In this document: positions 34,036-46,960 of the stretch, one piece after another
How the letters are laid out: every line of letters starts with the position of its first letter
Position numbering within the stretch: the stretch's first letter is position 1
Source: Macrocybe gigantea
Taxonomy: Eukaryota; Basidiomycota; Agaricomycetes; Agaricales; Callistosporiaceae
Direction of reading: 5' to 3'
Assembly (NCBI GenBank): GCA_011319805.1
Contig: SJRY01000111.1
Span: 186,001 to 250,000, forward strand
Length of the DNA: 64,000 nt
Notes under the pieces: model-generated
What the model saw: only the letters and a program-made list of their open reading frames with translations
Told to the model about the DNA's origin: nothing
Database searches by the model: none
Position numbers and translations under genes: made by a program

Positions 34036-36111
34036 ATGAACGGCACTATGCCCGCCAACGCCCAGAACGCGTCCGCGAAACCCGCTAAGCCTCCCCCATC
34101 CGGTCCAACTCCCCCCGCACCCGTCTCCATCCCACCTGTGCCGCCGAACCAGCCTACTCCGGCCAGTACCACGCCCTCTCATCGGTCAGTCCCGCCCGCA
34201 CACAGTCATCCTCCAGCCGTCAATGGACACCACCAGCAGAAGGGGAAGAAGAAGACGGATGTGCCAATAGACCCTGCCACCATGTACGAAAGCCTGAAGA
34301 ACAGGATTGCTGCTTTAGAAGAAGAAGAGGTTCTTGAGGAAGAGGAAGAAAGGAGGTTTGGTACGTGTATTTCCCGTCGCCATTTTGTTCTGATTCACGT
34401 CGCTGTCTTTAGCTGAAGAAGCGCATAAGTCTGTCAAGGGCATGGAGGAAAATGCCATTCACGCCAAATATATTGAACTGGTAATCATTATTGTCCGTCA
34501 ATCAGATCCCTTCATTATCTTATTGTCCCAACTCAGTTTGCAGAGTTCAAAAGGCTCGAACGGGATCATGCCAGGGAGAAGCAGAAGCTTCTCAAAGACA
34601 AAGACGCAGGTAATGACCATTTCACCCTGTTTTCGAACTCGTAGCATTAATGTAATGATAGCAAAAAGTCAATTAACAAAGGCAAACCAGACCAAGGCCA
34701 AGATGGAGAGTCTCGCCAGGGAATTGCAAAAAGTAGGTGGTGTGCAACCTGGGTAATGTTATTTCTCTGACTCTTTTCAGGACAACAAGAGGCTACGAGT
34801 GCGTGTCTCGCCATTCGAGCATTGCGAAGTTTAATTCTTGTCTTAGGAAGATGGAAAACGACTGGCGCAGAGCGTGGAAGATGCCCAGGATGAAGTAATG
34901 AGCACTTTTTCTCTCTCTGCACTTTCTTGCACCGATATCAACGCCTCCCTCAGCTCGTGCAAATGAAGAACGATCTTGCAAAACGTGTCGACAAAGCGAA
35001 GTTACAAGACACCAAATATCGCGACATGCCGGATATCGTCGTGAAAGTTGTCTGTCGGTATCGGGCAGAGCTATTCTTCAAAGTCTCGCGCAAAACGAAA
35101 TTTTCACGGTTATTTAATGCATGGACAGAGAGGATGGAAAGACCTGTCAGTAAGAAGGGCCGGTTAAGCAGCGAGATATCTGCCCCAAATGGCGTGGCCA
35201 AGACCGATGGAAATGGCAATCAACCATTGGCGCCCGGTCCGACTTCACCGATGCAATTCCTTTTCACTCATAATGGGAGAGCCCTTGAAGCCGATCAAAT
35301 ACCTGAAGAAGTGGGAATGGAAGAGGGGGATGAAATCCTCGCTGTGGAATTAATGGATCTGACCGAAGGGCCTGCTACGGAGGAATGGGTAAGTCGCAAT
35401 ATGTTTTCCGCTTTCGCGGGCTAAGTACGTGGCATCTGTAGATAGAACCCCACCGAGAAAGACTAGAAAAACACTGGTCCGATGATCCCAGGGAGTGAGC
35501 ATGTGGTTTGCTTTCCAGATGACTTGCAAGTGACTCATATGCGCCTTAGGGCGAAGAGGACATTGCAAGAAATATTCGATGGCGTGTTGGTATCCCATCT
35601 GTCGCTGAGATCGTTTCCTAATTGCAGCCCATAGCGTGCAAGAACGACTGAAAGACGTTCTCCGTCAGTATGAGCTGAGGGAACGACATTTCGAATGTGT
35701 GATCCGTTCTAAAGAGCTGGAGGTCCTACTATCAAGAGCACGTGCAGCCGAGCAAAAACAACTCGCTGAAGGAGAGAAGGCGCGCGGAGACAAGCTAGAA
35801 GAAGAAGTATGTCTAATGTTCCCACTTGCAATGAAGCTCAATTTACCGTTCTGCGACCAGAACCAGCAACTTCGAAAAGAGCTGGAGGAAGCCCAGGTAG
35901 GGCAGACGATGCTCATCGACAAATTGATAACGTGTTGTAAAGAGGTGCATTATCTGGTTGTTGACTGGCATCTTGATGTGCTGAATGTTATTCTTTTGAA
36001 CAGCCGAATGCTGAGAGAACGCAAAGACTGTTTGCTTCATTGCGTGAGGAACTGGAGAAAAGGGGGCCACGCCTCGCTAAAAAAAACATTGATGGTCCAA
36101 CGGGTGGTTGA
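34036..36111 (+). CDS. taxilin with an embedded ubiquitin/SUMO-like domain
   Basis: Taxilins are coiled-coil proteins linked to syntaxin binding and membrane traffic. Twelve exons (34036-34360, 34413-34480, 34537-34609, 34662-34732, 34781-34798, 34847-34894, 34954-35388, 35442-35494, 35550-35585, 35635-35806, 35861-35944, 36004-36111) give 496 aa. A Pro-rich N-terminus is followed by the taxilin coiled coil (FAEFKRLERDHAREKQKLL, AKMESLARELQKDNKRLRE). Exon 7 continues without a splice site into DIVVKVVCRYRAELFFKV, then FLFTHNGRALEADQIPEE and GMEEGDEILAVELM, which has the beta-grasp pattern of Rad60/SUMO-like domains. The coil resumes with VQERLKDVLRQYELRERHF. The intron 35586-35634 (49 nt, GTTGGT) keeps the frame. 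Confidence 0.85.
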
Positions 36112-36327
36112 GCGTCATTTCTCTCTTGTGTTTTGGCATAAATGAGTCCACAAGTCAATGCATCATCGAGAAGATTTGACAAGCTGGCAGTTCATGAGAT
36201 ATGAGCGTCTGACGATCACTCGGGCAATGTGGAAAACAGGGTAAACGATGCTATTACATGTCCATAACCAGTATCTCCGAATGCAACTGTCCAGGTAAAA
36301 AAGAAGTCCGCAGAGTCCACAGAAAAA

Positions 36328-37865
36328 TCATGCCAATACTTCAAGCTCTTCCACCCGTTCGACCATGCCTGATTTGATAAACGTTTTGCCTCGCACGCTC
36401 TCCAAACCTTCGCCAGCGTAGGTGACCAGAGGCGAAATCTCGACCTCCACATCCTCGGCAACTTTGGCACCGGCATTCTCCAAAAAACGTTTGTGCTGGG
36501 CGAGGAGATCACGGCGACTGGTTTCAGGATCGTCTGAGCCAGTGCCAGGGGCGTTCTTGAGTGGGCTGAACTCTTCGTTCCTCACAATCTCCAAGACAGC
36601 GAATCGCTCCGTGAAGGGGAAGACGTCGAAGACAAACATTTCCAATTTCATGCCATTAGACTTGGTAGGCTTCACGATCGCACCGCTCGCAAGGTCGACG
36701 TGGGGTATCTTCTTGTGTGCGATGTGGAAAGCGAGCTTCTCCTCAAATACCTCGACTCGGTTTAGAAACGCCGTAGTGTAGAAATGGTTAGCGATATTCC
36801 CAGCGCGGAAAGCCAGCTCGCCTGTCACAGGGTCTCGTCGTTCTGCCTGCTCCTTTGAGATCTCGGAGTATTCAACGACGCTGAACTTGGAGTCTCGATA
36901 TGCGACGACGCCCACGGACTCGCTAGGGTGGGCCTTTGGCACTACTTTTGCGGCACAATCTGCTTGTTTCTGGATGCTGTAGCCAAGGAACACGGGATCG
37001 GCGACGCGCACGAGACAGTTGTCAACGCAGTATGCGTGGACGTATAAAATCTTTCTGTCGGCAAGATCGGTGAGGACACTACGTGATTTGTCATTGGGAG
37101 ACAGAGGAGATCGGGTTGCGGCGTATAATCCACCGTTGCCATCCGGTGCAAGCGCGACTCGGTATGGGCTTTCAAGCAAAACCTTTCCGTCTGTGGTTAG
37201 GCATGGCAAGGTCCCTGGCAAGAGCAGAGATCAGGAGGTTCGTCATATGGTAAAAGGGGGAGCTGACCTTGTTCGAAGAGGATTACATTTTTGGCGTTAA
37301 GACCGAAATATAAATTCTTGATGAAGAAATCTTCCGTGTCGCGTCGCGTGGGACCACTGGTCATGACATACCAAGGAATGATGACTGAGCCTTCGGGCTT
37401 GTTGAACTCCTGCTCCGCCACGGTCTGAAGGCGAGCGATGCGCTCAGCCTGGTATTGGAAGAGAGATTTGTGAGAGGGAAGACCGATATCATAGCATCCT
37501 TTGGGAGCGCTGCTTCCCAGCCTCGTGCCCTGCCCTCCCGCCATCAGCAGCACGCCAACTTCACCACGTGAAATTGCGCCGAGGCCGATCTTCCGCCATT
37601 CCTCATCTTTCGATGCTACTCCGACTGAGTCTGACGCACCCTTTGGAAGGGGTTCGATGGAGCTGGAAACGACGGCAGAATTTGAGTTTTGCACAGACTC
37701 AGAGCTCGTGGCGGTATGGTAGATGCGATTGACGCGTTCTATATCAATCGATTCGAGTTGGGCGGTGAGAGAGGCGCGTTCGACCTCGGTAAGTTGGGAC
37801 CAAAACTTGAACAGGTGGCCTTGGCCGGCCGCCTCGTATCTTTTGCGAAGGTTGTCGATGGACAT
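36328..37865 (-). CDS. UAP1: UDP-N-acetylglucosamine pyrophosphorylase
   Basis: This cytosolic enzyme makes UDP-GlcNAc from UTP and GlcNAc-1-P, the donor for chitin, N-glycans and GPI anchors. Two exons (37268-37865 and 36328-37214; 53-nt intron) give 494 aa, the usual size. The nucleotide-binding signature LLMAGGQGTRLG with the following PKGCYDIGLPS is at residues about 106-127. Further marks are WYVMTSGPT, PDGNGGLY, SVVEYSEIS, AGNIANHFY and FEVFPFTERF-like VFDVFPFTERF. I start at the ATG of MSIDNLRKRYEAAGQ; an upstream in-frame ATG (37982) would add about 39 residues of no clear conservation. Confidence 0.95.
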
Positions 37866-38800
37866 GTTGGACTGAAACGTTTCCTCAAGGTGATTGGACC
37901 CCGACACGGTCTTAAAACGAGGTTGAGCCTGAGGCTGTTCGCGTCGGCAACTACCGGTCGCTGACGCGGTGACCAGTTGCAAACAACGACTGAATGACCT
38001 TCAAATGCAGCAACATTTCACATCGAGCGCTGATGGCGTTTTGGTTGCTAAACGTTACTCCTTCAGCTGCCTGCTTGGGATACATCGAAAAATTTTCCCA
38101 AGACCAGCGATGCTTCCACAGGAAAAACATTTCTCTATGAAAAGCGTATGTAGTACGTGCGTATGGTATCGTCTGACGGTGTCGAATGCCAGTCCAAAGT
38201 GGACAAATCCTGACTTGGTTAACATGGTGCAGATGCTATCAGGGCACTCTCGGAGGATTGTTCGGGACATTCTCGGCAAACAGCTATAAACTTATATCCT
38301 CTCTGTCGCCGAACTTGCTTCTGAGTTTCGGACCAGCGCAATAACGTTTAGGGCCATGGGGGCTGAGCCAACCCCATCACGCTGCATCAGCCCAAGTATC
38401 TGCTCTCCTCATTTCGCAGGGTAATGGGCCGGCTTTTAGCCCGCTCACGTGGCGCCCTGTTCACGTCGTCCAAGCAAGTCGGCAGGCCTGGTTCATTGCT
38501 ATCTGGAGCAATGTGGGGCGAGTGACCACACCGCTTCGCCTGGATCGGTCAACTCGACAGTGCTGCAGCATGAGGAAGATGCAGCTCAGGAGGCCAGCTG
38601 ATAAGCGCAGACATCCCCCCGTGTAGCAGACAGGACAAGGACTAGGTACTCGTTAGGTAAAGCTTATTCGCCTTACTAGCACGAAGCACTATAAGGCGAT
38701 CGATCATAATTAGCTTTTTTGCGTTTCTCCAGGATATATAAACTGCTTTTCATCAGCGTTCTCAACATAGCTTCGCTTCGAGCTATTCCCCACAGCCGTC
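37866..38800. other. 935-bp intergenic region
   Basis: This is the longest gene-free stretch. It must hold the UAP1 and exo-glucanase promoters. A 106-codon plus-strand frame (37969-38289) starts 100 bp from UAP1; it has no family I recognise and I do not call it a gene. The second half is GC-rich until a TATA box near 38735. No tRNA or repeat was seen. Confidence 0.5.
38735..38742 (+). promoter_or_regulatory. TATA box of the exo-glucanase gene
   Basis: TATATAAA lies 59 bp upstream of the ATG at 38801, in a pyrimidine-rich leader. It is the clearest TATA box in the window. Confidence 0.65.
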
Positions 38801-40538
38801 ATGGCCCCGCTACACACGCTCCTTCGTTCTGTCCTAGCTCTTTCACTCTTTTCGTCTTCTGTCAGCGGCTTCTCTCCCGGCTTCCCGTATGGTTCTCAGA
38901 AGGTTCGCGGCGTGAATCTTGGTGGTTGGCTCGTCCTGGAAGTGCGTTGCCCAGCAGGCTATAAAATTTTCTGCATTAATATTCATTGCTTGTGTAGCCT
39001 TGGATTACGCCGTCATTGTTCGATAACACCGGCGATTCTCGCATTGTCGACGAATGGACATTTGCTCAATATCAGGACCGCACAACAGCCACGAACACCC
39101 TCAAGAATCATTGGGATACGTGGATCACCGAAAGCGACTTCGTCGCCATCGCTGCTGCAGGGTAGGGCTCCTCCGCATTTAACCCTCCCCTCGCTGACAC
39201 GGTGTAGTCTGAACCATGTCCGACTTCCAATCGGATACTGGGCATTTGATGTCGCTGCAGGAGAGCCATACATCCAAGGACAGCTTCCTTATCTGACGAA
39301 AGCTGTCAACTGGGCCGCTGCACATGGTTTAAAACTTATCGTAGACCTGCATGGTAATTCGAGCCAATGATGCTTCTTCGCTTGATGCTTATACGCGCCG
39401 TATAGGTGCTCCCGGAAGTCAGAATGGGTTCGTACATGTTAGTCATGACTTTCTAGCATGAAAGAATGAGCCTGTCGCTGCCAGATATGACAATTCAGGA
39501 CATCGCATTCCAGCACCGTGAGTGCGACAGAGGTCTATAAGTGTCTTTTTTTGTCTGACAAGGGGATCACAGGACCTGGCACACGTCGCAATCCAACATC
39601 GATCGCACGAATGCTATTATTAAGAGGATCGCATCTATGTATAAGGACTCTGTCACAGTCGTCCCCGCGATTGCTCCCTTGAACGAGTAAGAGGCTTAGC
39701 TTCGCGATAGTCATCAGATCGTTCACATAGCCTAGACCAGCGGGATATTATAGCAGTAGCCTCCTCTCCGTCACGAGACAGGTGTGTTCAACATATTCTG
39801 GATTTGAGAAGCTCTGACGCAACATAAACGATCAGTATTGGTATGACAGCTATGGAAACATTCGGTACGTGACTTGTTCCTCTGCCAAACATTATCCCAC
39901 TTACCCTGATCAACAGCTATCCATATGGCACATCGCAACAGAGCAACACTCTTGTTCTGATTCATGATGCATTCCAGCCATTGAGTTACTGGAGCGGTTT
40001 CATGCCTTACCCCGACTGGGAAGGCGTGGCAATGGATACCCATATTTATCAGATGTTTTCGCAGGCCGTGCGTCCCATGATGATCTCTTTCAGTCTAATC
40101 AGGGAGTGAATCCTGCTTTAGGACAATCAAAAGTCAAATTCCCAACATATCGCAGATGCCTGCAGCAGAGGTTCTTCTCTGTCCAGCTTCTCCCTCTGGG
40201 TAATTGTTGGCGAATGGACTCCCGCTGCCAATGACTGTGCGAAGTATCTCAACGGCCGAGGCGTCGGCTCTCGATACGATGGATCATATCCAGGTTCCAC
40301 GCGTGTTGGAAGTTGCCAAGGACTGACCGGCAGCGCTTCGTTGTTCAGCTCTAGCTACAAGACGTTCCTCAGGCAGTACTGGGAAGCTCAAGTCATCACG
40401 TACGAGAAAGGTCAGGGATGGATCCAGTGGACTTGGAAGGCAGAGAATGCGGATGAATGGTCATACCAAGCTGGCTTGGCAAATGGCTGGATTCCAAAGA
40501 ATCCGACTCAACTCCAATACCCCAATATTTGCGGCTGA
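38801..40538 (+). CDS. EXG1: exo-beta-1,3-glucanase, GH5_9
   Basis: This secreted glucan 1,3-beta-glucosidase trims cell-wall beta-glucan. A signal peptide (MAPLHTLLRSVLALSLFSS) precedes [20 protein letters not shown], the family N-terminal block. Later blocks are GLNHVRLPIGYWAFD, LHGAPGSQNG, the acid/base site APLNEPAGYY and the nucleophile site VGEWTPA. The C-terminal WIQWTWKAENADEW is also conserved. First exons are 38801-38941, 38998-39161 and from 39208; later ones are short. The codon for the acid/base Glu is split: the exon ends AACGA and the next begins with A after CCTAG. Protein length is about 420 aa, normal for the family. Confidence 0.92.
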
Positions 40539-40705
40539 TCGTTCCCTAAAGTTTATGACACTCGCGTTTCTGGCACACTACACTCTTTTGTAATTGGTCT
40601 GTTTCTATTGATATCTACGTTCATGTTTGCGCATTCCAAGGGTTCGCCTATTACCAGGGGTATTAACTTACTGTGCGATGAACGAATTATCTAGGTATCT
40701 ATCTG

Positions 40706-42297
40706 CTATGATTCCAAGTCTAAATTACGATCCCGTGTGGCCGTGTATAGGCTGATGATAATGTCGTACATAGTCAGCGTAACGATCCTATCGCGTCAAA
40801 GTTTAGAAGAGTCGAAGCATATGAACATCGGCATAACTTACGTATGGGGTGCAATGCGCAAGAAGTGTGCCGTCGAGCCTGCAACAGCGTGTCAATACTG
40901 ATCACATCTAGACAAGTTGGCTTTTGCTTTACCTTTGTACCAACCACGCACGCCCTCCGTCTTGAATGTTTTCCACAAACAGTCGATCGGATTCTTGTAC
41001 AAAGTTCCGACGATCTTGCCCTCCGGCGTACGGACAGTCGGCTGGTTGTACATTCTCGTAAGGGCCTAGGAAACGCGCGTGACATGAGAAGTCTGGCAAA
41101 CGAAGAATAAACAGCCTCGCATACCGTGTCGGCAGGCTGCATGACAAGACACTGAGAAGCGTCAGTTGTCAGCGTCTTCTCAACTGTGTAATTCAAAAAA
41201 GCCTACGTACAACACACATCCCCGATATGGAACTGCTTGTCAGGAATGTCCAGGTACTGTCCGCAGGCAGGATATTGTGCCGCACAAGTTGGCTTTTAGT
41301 AAAGTTGTAACTTGGCAATTGGACCTGCGTCGCGGTAAGAGACAGATAATTCTTTAATAAAAAAATTCATGAGCGCATCGTACCGAAGACCCCATGGAAG
41401 TTCGCAGAATAGCAGCATCCATCCCTCTTATCAGGCCTTTGAGGCCCTCGGCACGAAAGATGGTGCTGAGCGCGTCAAAAGAGTTTTTGTAATAGTGTTG
41501 TGTCCCTACAGGAAGAGCAGGGGAGTAGGCCTAGTGTGTCTGCTGTGTAAGATACGTGTTCTGGGGCTTTGACTAGCAACAGACCTGCATCCGAGCTTTT
41601 ACTAGGAATAATGGGTTTCCGAGAGACGCTGAAATAAATTTTAGTTTTCATTGAAGTCTGGGATGGTGTTGGCTACTTACCTCCCACTGCACCACTGGAT
41701 GCTCCTGCAATGACAGATGTCAATGGATGTTGCTCTTCGGCCGAACACCCGATGAACCTGTTCAGACTTCGTCTGAACGGCTCGTAGAATCCTAGAACTC
41801 GCACGTCAAAGCGCTGAATGGTGGACAAGCATCCATACTTACCAGGCGTGACCCATTGAGAAGGATCTACGAGCCCATTCTCAAACGGTCAGCCTGACGT
41901 ATATGTTGTCTAAACGTGATTCACGCACTTGATAGGCATACTAATCCAGGTTCAACGGATTCACACTGCCAGCAGAAGCATGCTCACCGCAGGACCAAGG
42001 CCTCTCTGCATACCTCTCAAACCTTCATTTCTCAATGTCTTGGCAAATGCATCCAGCACGCTGTTGTAGACCTTGACGCCACCTCCCTTGGCGAGTTCGC
42101 CCTGGAGTTGGAGGCGCGTCTTGCAACATCAGCCGGGTTGGAGATTGTCACCTAGAGCCAGTTAGAAGGGCATTCACCTGTCGTCTGACAAGAGTATGGG
42201 ACATTACCGCAATACATGCTGCAATACCACCGCATACGAAGCCTTCGGTGGTAGAAATGGGACCGACTTTGCGCCTGTGCTGATTCGTCGACGCCAT
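40706..42297 (-). CDS. OAC1: mitochondrial carrier, oxaloacetate (OAC1) type, frame disturbed
   Basis: This is a six-helix inner-membrane carrier of the SLC25 family. Exon 1 (42208-42297) reads TTEGFVCGGIAACIAV. The first signature follows as TISNPADVA then KTRLQLQGELAKGG, but one base is missing at 42122/42123 between them. Short exons carry YAYQ (12 nt) and ILLNGSRL. Then come GFYEPFRRS, SLGNPLFLVKARMQ (second repeat), a third repeat with MQPADTALTRMYNQP, GTLYKNPIDCLWKTFKTEG and STAHFLRIAPHT, and a final exon ending at 40706. A second one-base gap lies near 41791 (GG). Similarity is highest to OAC1/SLC25A34-35. The substrate is inferred from family only. Confidence 0.83.
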
Positions 42298-42589
42298 CTG
42301 CACTTTCCAAGAGGACAGGCAGGTAGCGGGATCGTAGCAGGTGCAAAGCAGGGACACCCCACCTTTTCCGGCTCGGAAAAGTTTTCGCGACCTTGGTGTC
42401 CCGGACGGCACGTGCCACTGCCGGTGGGGACCCGATCAGTGTGCACTGGGCAGAGTTGTGCCCGTCGGCGGGTTAATTTTCGTGAAGAGTCGGCTGCTTA
42501 CCTTCTGTGTGTACATATTTGCTTCCAAAGCCCCCGACTGCTGCTTTTGGCACAAACGCTCGATCACACCATGACCCTTCACGACGAGC

Positions 42590-45500
42590 CATGAGCCAGC
42601 TACTGTCCACAAGAATCGTTGTACTCGGTGCAATCTTGGCTGCAACGCTTCCTGTTGCATATCGGATTCTTTCTTCTCCGTTCCTTGTCTTTCTACTATC
42701 ACCCTTTCTAATTGTCATACTATTGCTCTCCGTCTTGCTTCTCTCAGCTTTCCTCCATCATAACTCGACTATCAGCCACTCCCTCGCTCAGACTTGAAAC
42801 GTGCCACGCGTCCATTAGCCTTCTCCACACCCGCCGCATGGGAAGCCGTTCTCATAAGGACGCAATGGTCCCAAAATACCCTTCAATCATTTCCGCCCCT
42901 CCTCCCCGATTCAGCACAGGCGTCGGCGGCCATCAACGGCCTTATCGCGTTAGCCGTTAGAGACTTTGTTACCGTCTGGTACAAAGAAATCTCCTCGTCG
43001 CCGTCCTTTCCTTCCGCCGTTTCTTCAATCCTTCATGCCTCGCTCAAGCAGTTCCTCGACAGGGCTTCGACCACCGACATATCATCTTTGGTTGTTAAAC
43101 GGATTCTCCCAAAGGTCACAGCCCACATTGATCAGTTTCGCGAATCCGAAATCGCACTGCGTGGCGCGAGCTTAGAGAGGAAGCTGACTCAGTCGGAGGA
43201 ACTCGACCTACTCCTGGCAAGCAGATATGCGGCTAAAGGTTCGGGAAAGTTGCATCCTGCCGTCGAAAACTTATCAACGACCTTCACGAAGCAAACGGAA
43301 GAATTGCATCTCAGAAATTTGGTGGAGAAGGCGCTCCCATACATCTTGCCAGAAACAGAGTCCCGAAGCCGAGCCCTGACTATCGTCGTGCGCGAGATTC
43401 TCGTCTGCGCTGTCATCCAACCTCTTGTCGACATGCTATCCGATCCTGATTTCTGGAATCAAGCCATAGACCGAGTGGTACGCTCATGCTTCCCAATCAT
43501 CGTTTATGCTGTTGCTCATTTCCAATCTCTTTCAGGCTGGTGCAGCAATACACCAACAGTGAGTAGGATTGTGCTTTCTCCTGTATCCTGTGCGCTGAGA
43601 CGTTTTTTGTACAAAGGAAACTGATCACCAAAGTTCGGAACGTCTTGGATGCACAGTCTCGACGGGCCACGCGCCCATCTTCGACGATCGATCCTCCTGA
43701 GGCTATAACAATGCGCACCAATGTCCGCCAGTTCGAATCGTTCTTGCGTAGCATCAATCAATGCGCTTCCCTGCTGGATGCTAGAAGATTGAAGAATGAC
43801 GTAGTCGGAGAGATTAGGAGAACAAGAATGCTACTCGGTGAACGATTGCACTTTCCGCCCTTCCTGTATTTGTATTACTGACTTCATCGAAGCGAGTCAC
43901 GAAAAGGACGAGTGGATCAATGGTCAGAAGACAGAGGACGTTGTTGCCTTCCTTGACAGGCTCTACACCGCCAAGAGGAAGGTCGAGGAACGAATCACAA
44001 TACTGGGCGGTGGAGAGGATGCGGTATGCCAGTCACAATGACGGTCGTCATTGATTAATTGTTCCGTATGCAGAGACAGTCGACATTCAAGGAATCGAAC
44101 CTCAGGTCCGGCCTCAGTCTTCGTGATATACTGCGCAATCCCAGTTCGCTTTCTTATTTCATGGAGTTCATGGATCGTCGCCATCGATCTCTTCTGGTAC
44201 AATTTTGGTTAACTGTTGAGAGTTTCAAGAATCCGCTGGAATCGGTTGATTCGGCATCGGATGAGGAAGAAGACGAGATTCTTCAAGACAGCTCATCCTC
44301 CCCGACCATAAAGGAAGATATCTCTATGATTCATAACCTGTACTTCTCGCGCCCTACGCCCCACCCAACCCTAGCTTGCATACCACAAAAACACGTGGAC
44401 CTCATTCGTTCATTCGTCCAAAACGATTCTGACACATCCCCGTTGATCCAGCGCCGGGTGCGACACAGCGTGCTTTTGGCGCAGAGGCAGGTTGAGCGAG
44501 AAATGGAACAAGACTTCGATGACTTCGAAAGTTCCGATCTTTGGTTCCGTGCTATCAGCGACACGGACTTCGGAAATGCGAATGACACCACTACGGCACC
44601 GCTTGCGTCCGAAGACAAAATACGTGCCGGTGACACGCATGCGACAGCCTACGTGTCCACTTACAATCAGGAAGCGAGTTCACACCACTATCAGGTGCCT
44701 GGGATGCGACGTGCACCGAGTTCCACTTCTAGCTCTCAAGGCGGAGTCTCTACGAACATCTCCGTTTCCAGCGGTCGGATGCCAGTCTCAAATATTGAAG
44801 TTCTCATGTCGCCACTATCTGACGCGTCTTCCGATTCATCCCGTGCACCCTTGTTTAACGATCCCGAAGATCAGATGCAGCGAGAAGAGGAACAGAGAAT
44901 GGAAGCGATTAAAGCTGCACTGTCTGATATTATGGCCCTTGAACATGACCAGCACACCACGACTTCCATCGATGGTACACAAAGAAATGACTCTGTCCGT
45001 CGTTCGAGGCGCCACAACCTATTTTCCGACGTTGATGAAGCAGACAACATAGCCGGCGGCGAAATTGACGATTACCCTTCGGACGATATACATGATACCA
45101 CTGAACAACGCCAAGTTCCGTCACCTGGCGACCTCCAGCTCTCGTATGAAATTGCACGTTTAGGCGAGAAAATAGCCAAGTTGCAAGCCCAGAGTGCTAT
45201 ATTGGAAAATCTGATCAAAAAGGCAGAGCTGACCGGCGATCATCAGGAACTAAGGCTGTTGACGAGATCGAAGGCTTCTCTTCACAGGGAACTCCGTCAG
45301 CTTTCGTTCCAAAAGTCGCAATACGAGCAGCAAGAATTGTCTAACCGCCTCACACCTGACCGTACCAAAGTGTCAATCCCCAATTCTACAGTTGGTGATG
45401 AAGGAGGAAAATCTGTCGTCGCTATCTTGTTGAAATTCAACTGCTCGCTTCCGATGGTAGCTTTGCGTCAGGTTGGATCGTTGCGCGTCGCTATAACGAG

Positions 45501-46685
45501 TTCTTGAACATGCACACAAGCTACGAGATCGGTTTCCACAGGTTAGGTCGCTGGACTTTCCTGGAAAGAGGTTAGTGACGTCGCTTTCTGGGAGCTTTCT
45601 GGACAATCGACGCTCCGGGCTGGAAAAATATCTGCAGGTTGGTCAATTAGTGCCTTTTTTCACAGTATTTCTGCTTACGTTGACTTCAAGAACCTTATCT
45701 CGATTCCTTCTTTGTGTGATAGCGACGAGTTGCGCGCATTTCTTTCGAGGGAGTCTCCTTTCGTGGCTGCTAGTAACACTAGCCTGAGTGCGAAGGGGGC
45801 TGCCTTCTCTGGAACTGAGCTCGTTCGGACTGTCTACCGCTCAGTGACAGAGAGCATCGATGACATGTTCTTTGGTCCTTCAATGCTCGACGTCATGATA
45901 CAACGACTCACAAGACAGGCTGCAGAATTCGTCGGCGTCGTCGGCTCAGGGGTCAATGACGAAGACCTAGTGGCACAGGCGTTGAAAGCATCAGGGAGAA
46001 GTGAACCAGAAGCTGCTTTGATGCAATTGCCCGGTGACCTCAAACCCTTGGACGGAGAGACCGGCACCTCCTCTTTCACCTCCCCCATATGCGATTTAGT
46101 GCTTGCGTTGTTTGAGCTGAACAAGAAGGATAACTGGCTGCGACGTCAAGCTATTGTCATTATCTTGCAACAGATCCTTGGAGGCACGATCGAAAGGTAA
46201 GTTGAAATGAAGTCATAGGCAACGCTTGTTGATTTCAAATTTAGGCGATTCCGTGACTATGTCAAGGTTTACACAGACGAAGCACATCTCCTTCAATATT
46301 TAAAGGCTCTGCGTGATTCTCTGTGGCTCGAAGGCAGGCTCAAAACGCCACCTCTTCCTCGATCTCCAGATGAAAAACTACGGACCCGAGATGAAGCTAA
46401 TCACAAGCTTTCATCCTTGTTTCCAGGTGTGCTTATTCCCTGACGCAGCAGCTACCCTCAGTTATTGAAATCGGCTAATCAGACTTGGCTGCCAATATGA
46501 TTGGACGATCCAATGCACGCCGCGGAGCTCGACGAATATTTGCCGTGCTACAGAACAGGCGTCTTAACCAGCATATTATATATAACATTATCGATGAGGT
46601 ACGCCATCCTGTAAGCAATGTGTTCCGCTCTGACGAGCTCCACCAGGTCTTCCTAGTTTTGTTTCCGGAGCTTGGCGTTTCATGA
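42590..46685 (+). CDS. MDM1: MDM1-type sorting nexin (PXA-RGS-PX-nexin C)
   Basis: Proteins of this build (yeast Mdm1, SNX13/14/19/25) tether ER to vacuoles or endosomes. Two hydrophobic segments (residues about 8-60) begin the protein. The PXA domain follows (INGLIALAVRDFVTVWYKEIS, about 42900-43490). An RGS domain (LRDILRNPSSLSYFMEFMD, LVQFWLTVESFKNP) lies at 44110-44550. A linker with acidic and coiled-coil parts leads to the PX domain (YLVEIQLLASDGSF, WIVARRYNEFLNMH) near 45420-45640. The nexin C domain lies at 45890-46680, ending after FRDYVKVYTDEAHLLQY and AANMIGRSNARRGARRIF. One base seems missing near 45420 (between KSVV and YLVEI) and another near 42795. About ten introns of 50-60 nt are present. 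Confidence 0.82.
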
Positions 46686-46960
46686 GCAATGGCTATGTCA
46701 TATTATCCTGAACCAAGCATCGAATCGTTGAGAGACGGTTATTGCTTTCAAAGAGTGTCAATCTCACCGAAATCTGAGTTGACGCCGCCTCGGCGCTATG
46801 CAATGGTTCAACCATTTCAAAAGGCTTTGAACCTTCGCTCTCTGCGCCCGTCCTTCTCTTTTTCTGCTGACGGAATAAGATAGAAGATGCAGCGGGATCA
46901 TCGAACCTGGGTACAAGGATTTGGGGTCAGTCCACAAACGACACCAGATAGAGGAGAATC

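Noticed and set aside
35628..35634. A separate SUMO-like gene ending at the TAG in CCCATAG, nested in taxilin
   Set aside because: The frame can read to this stop if the last intron is ignored, but the GTTGGT donor at 35586 and acceptor at 35634 give a normal 49-nt intron that joins the taxilin C-terminal coil in frame.
37969..38289. 106-codon plus-strand open frame between UAP1 and the exo-glucanase
   Set aside because: No recognised motif, composition looks random, a comparable frame exists on the other strand, and it sits where promoters are expected.
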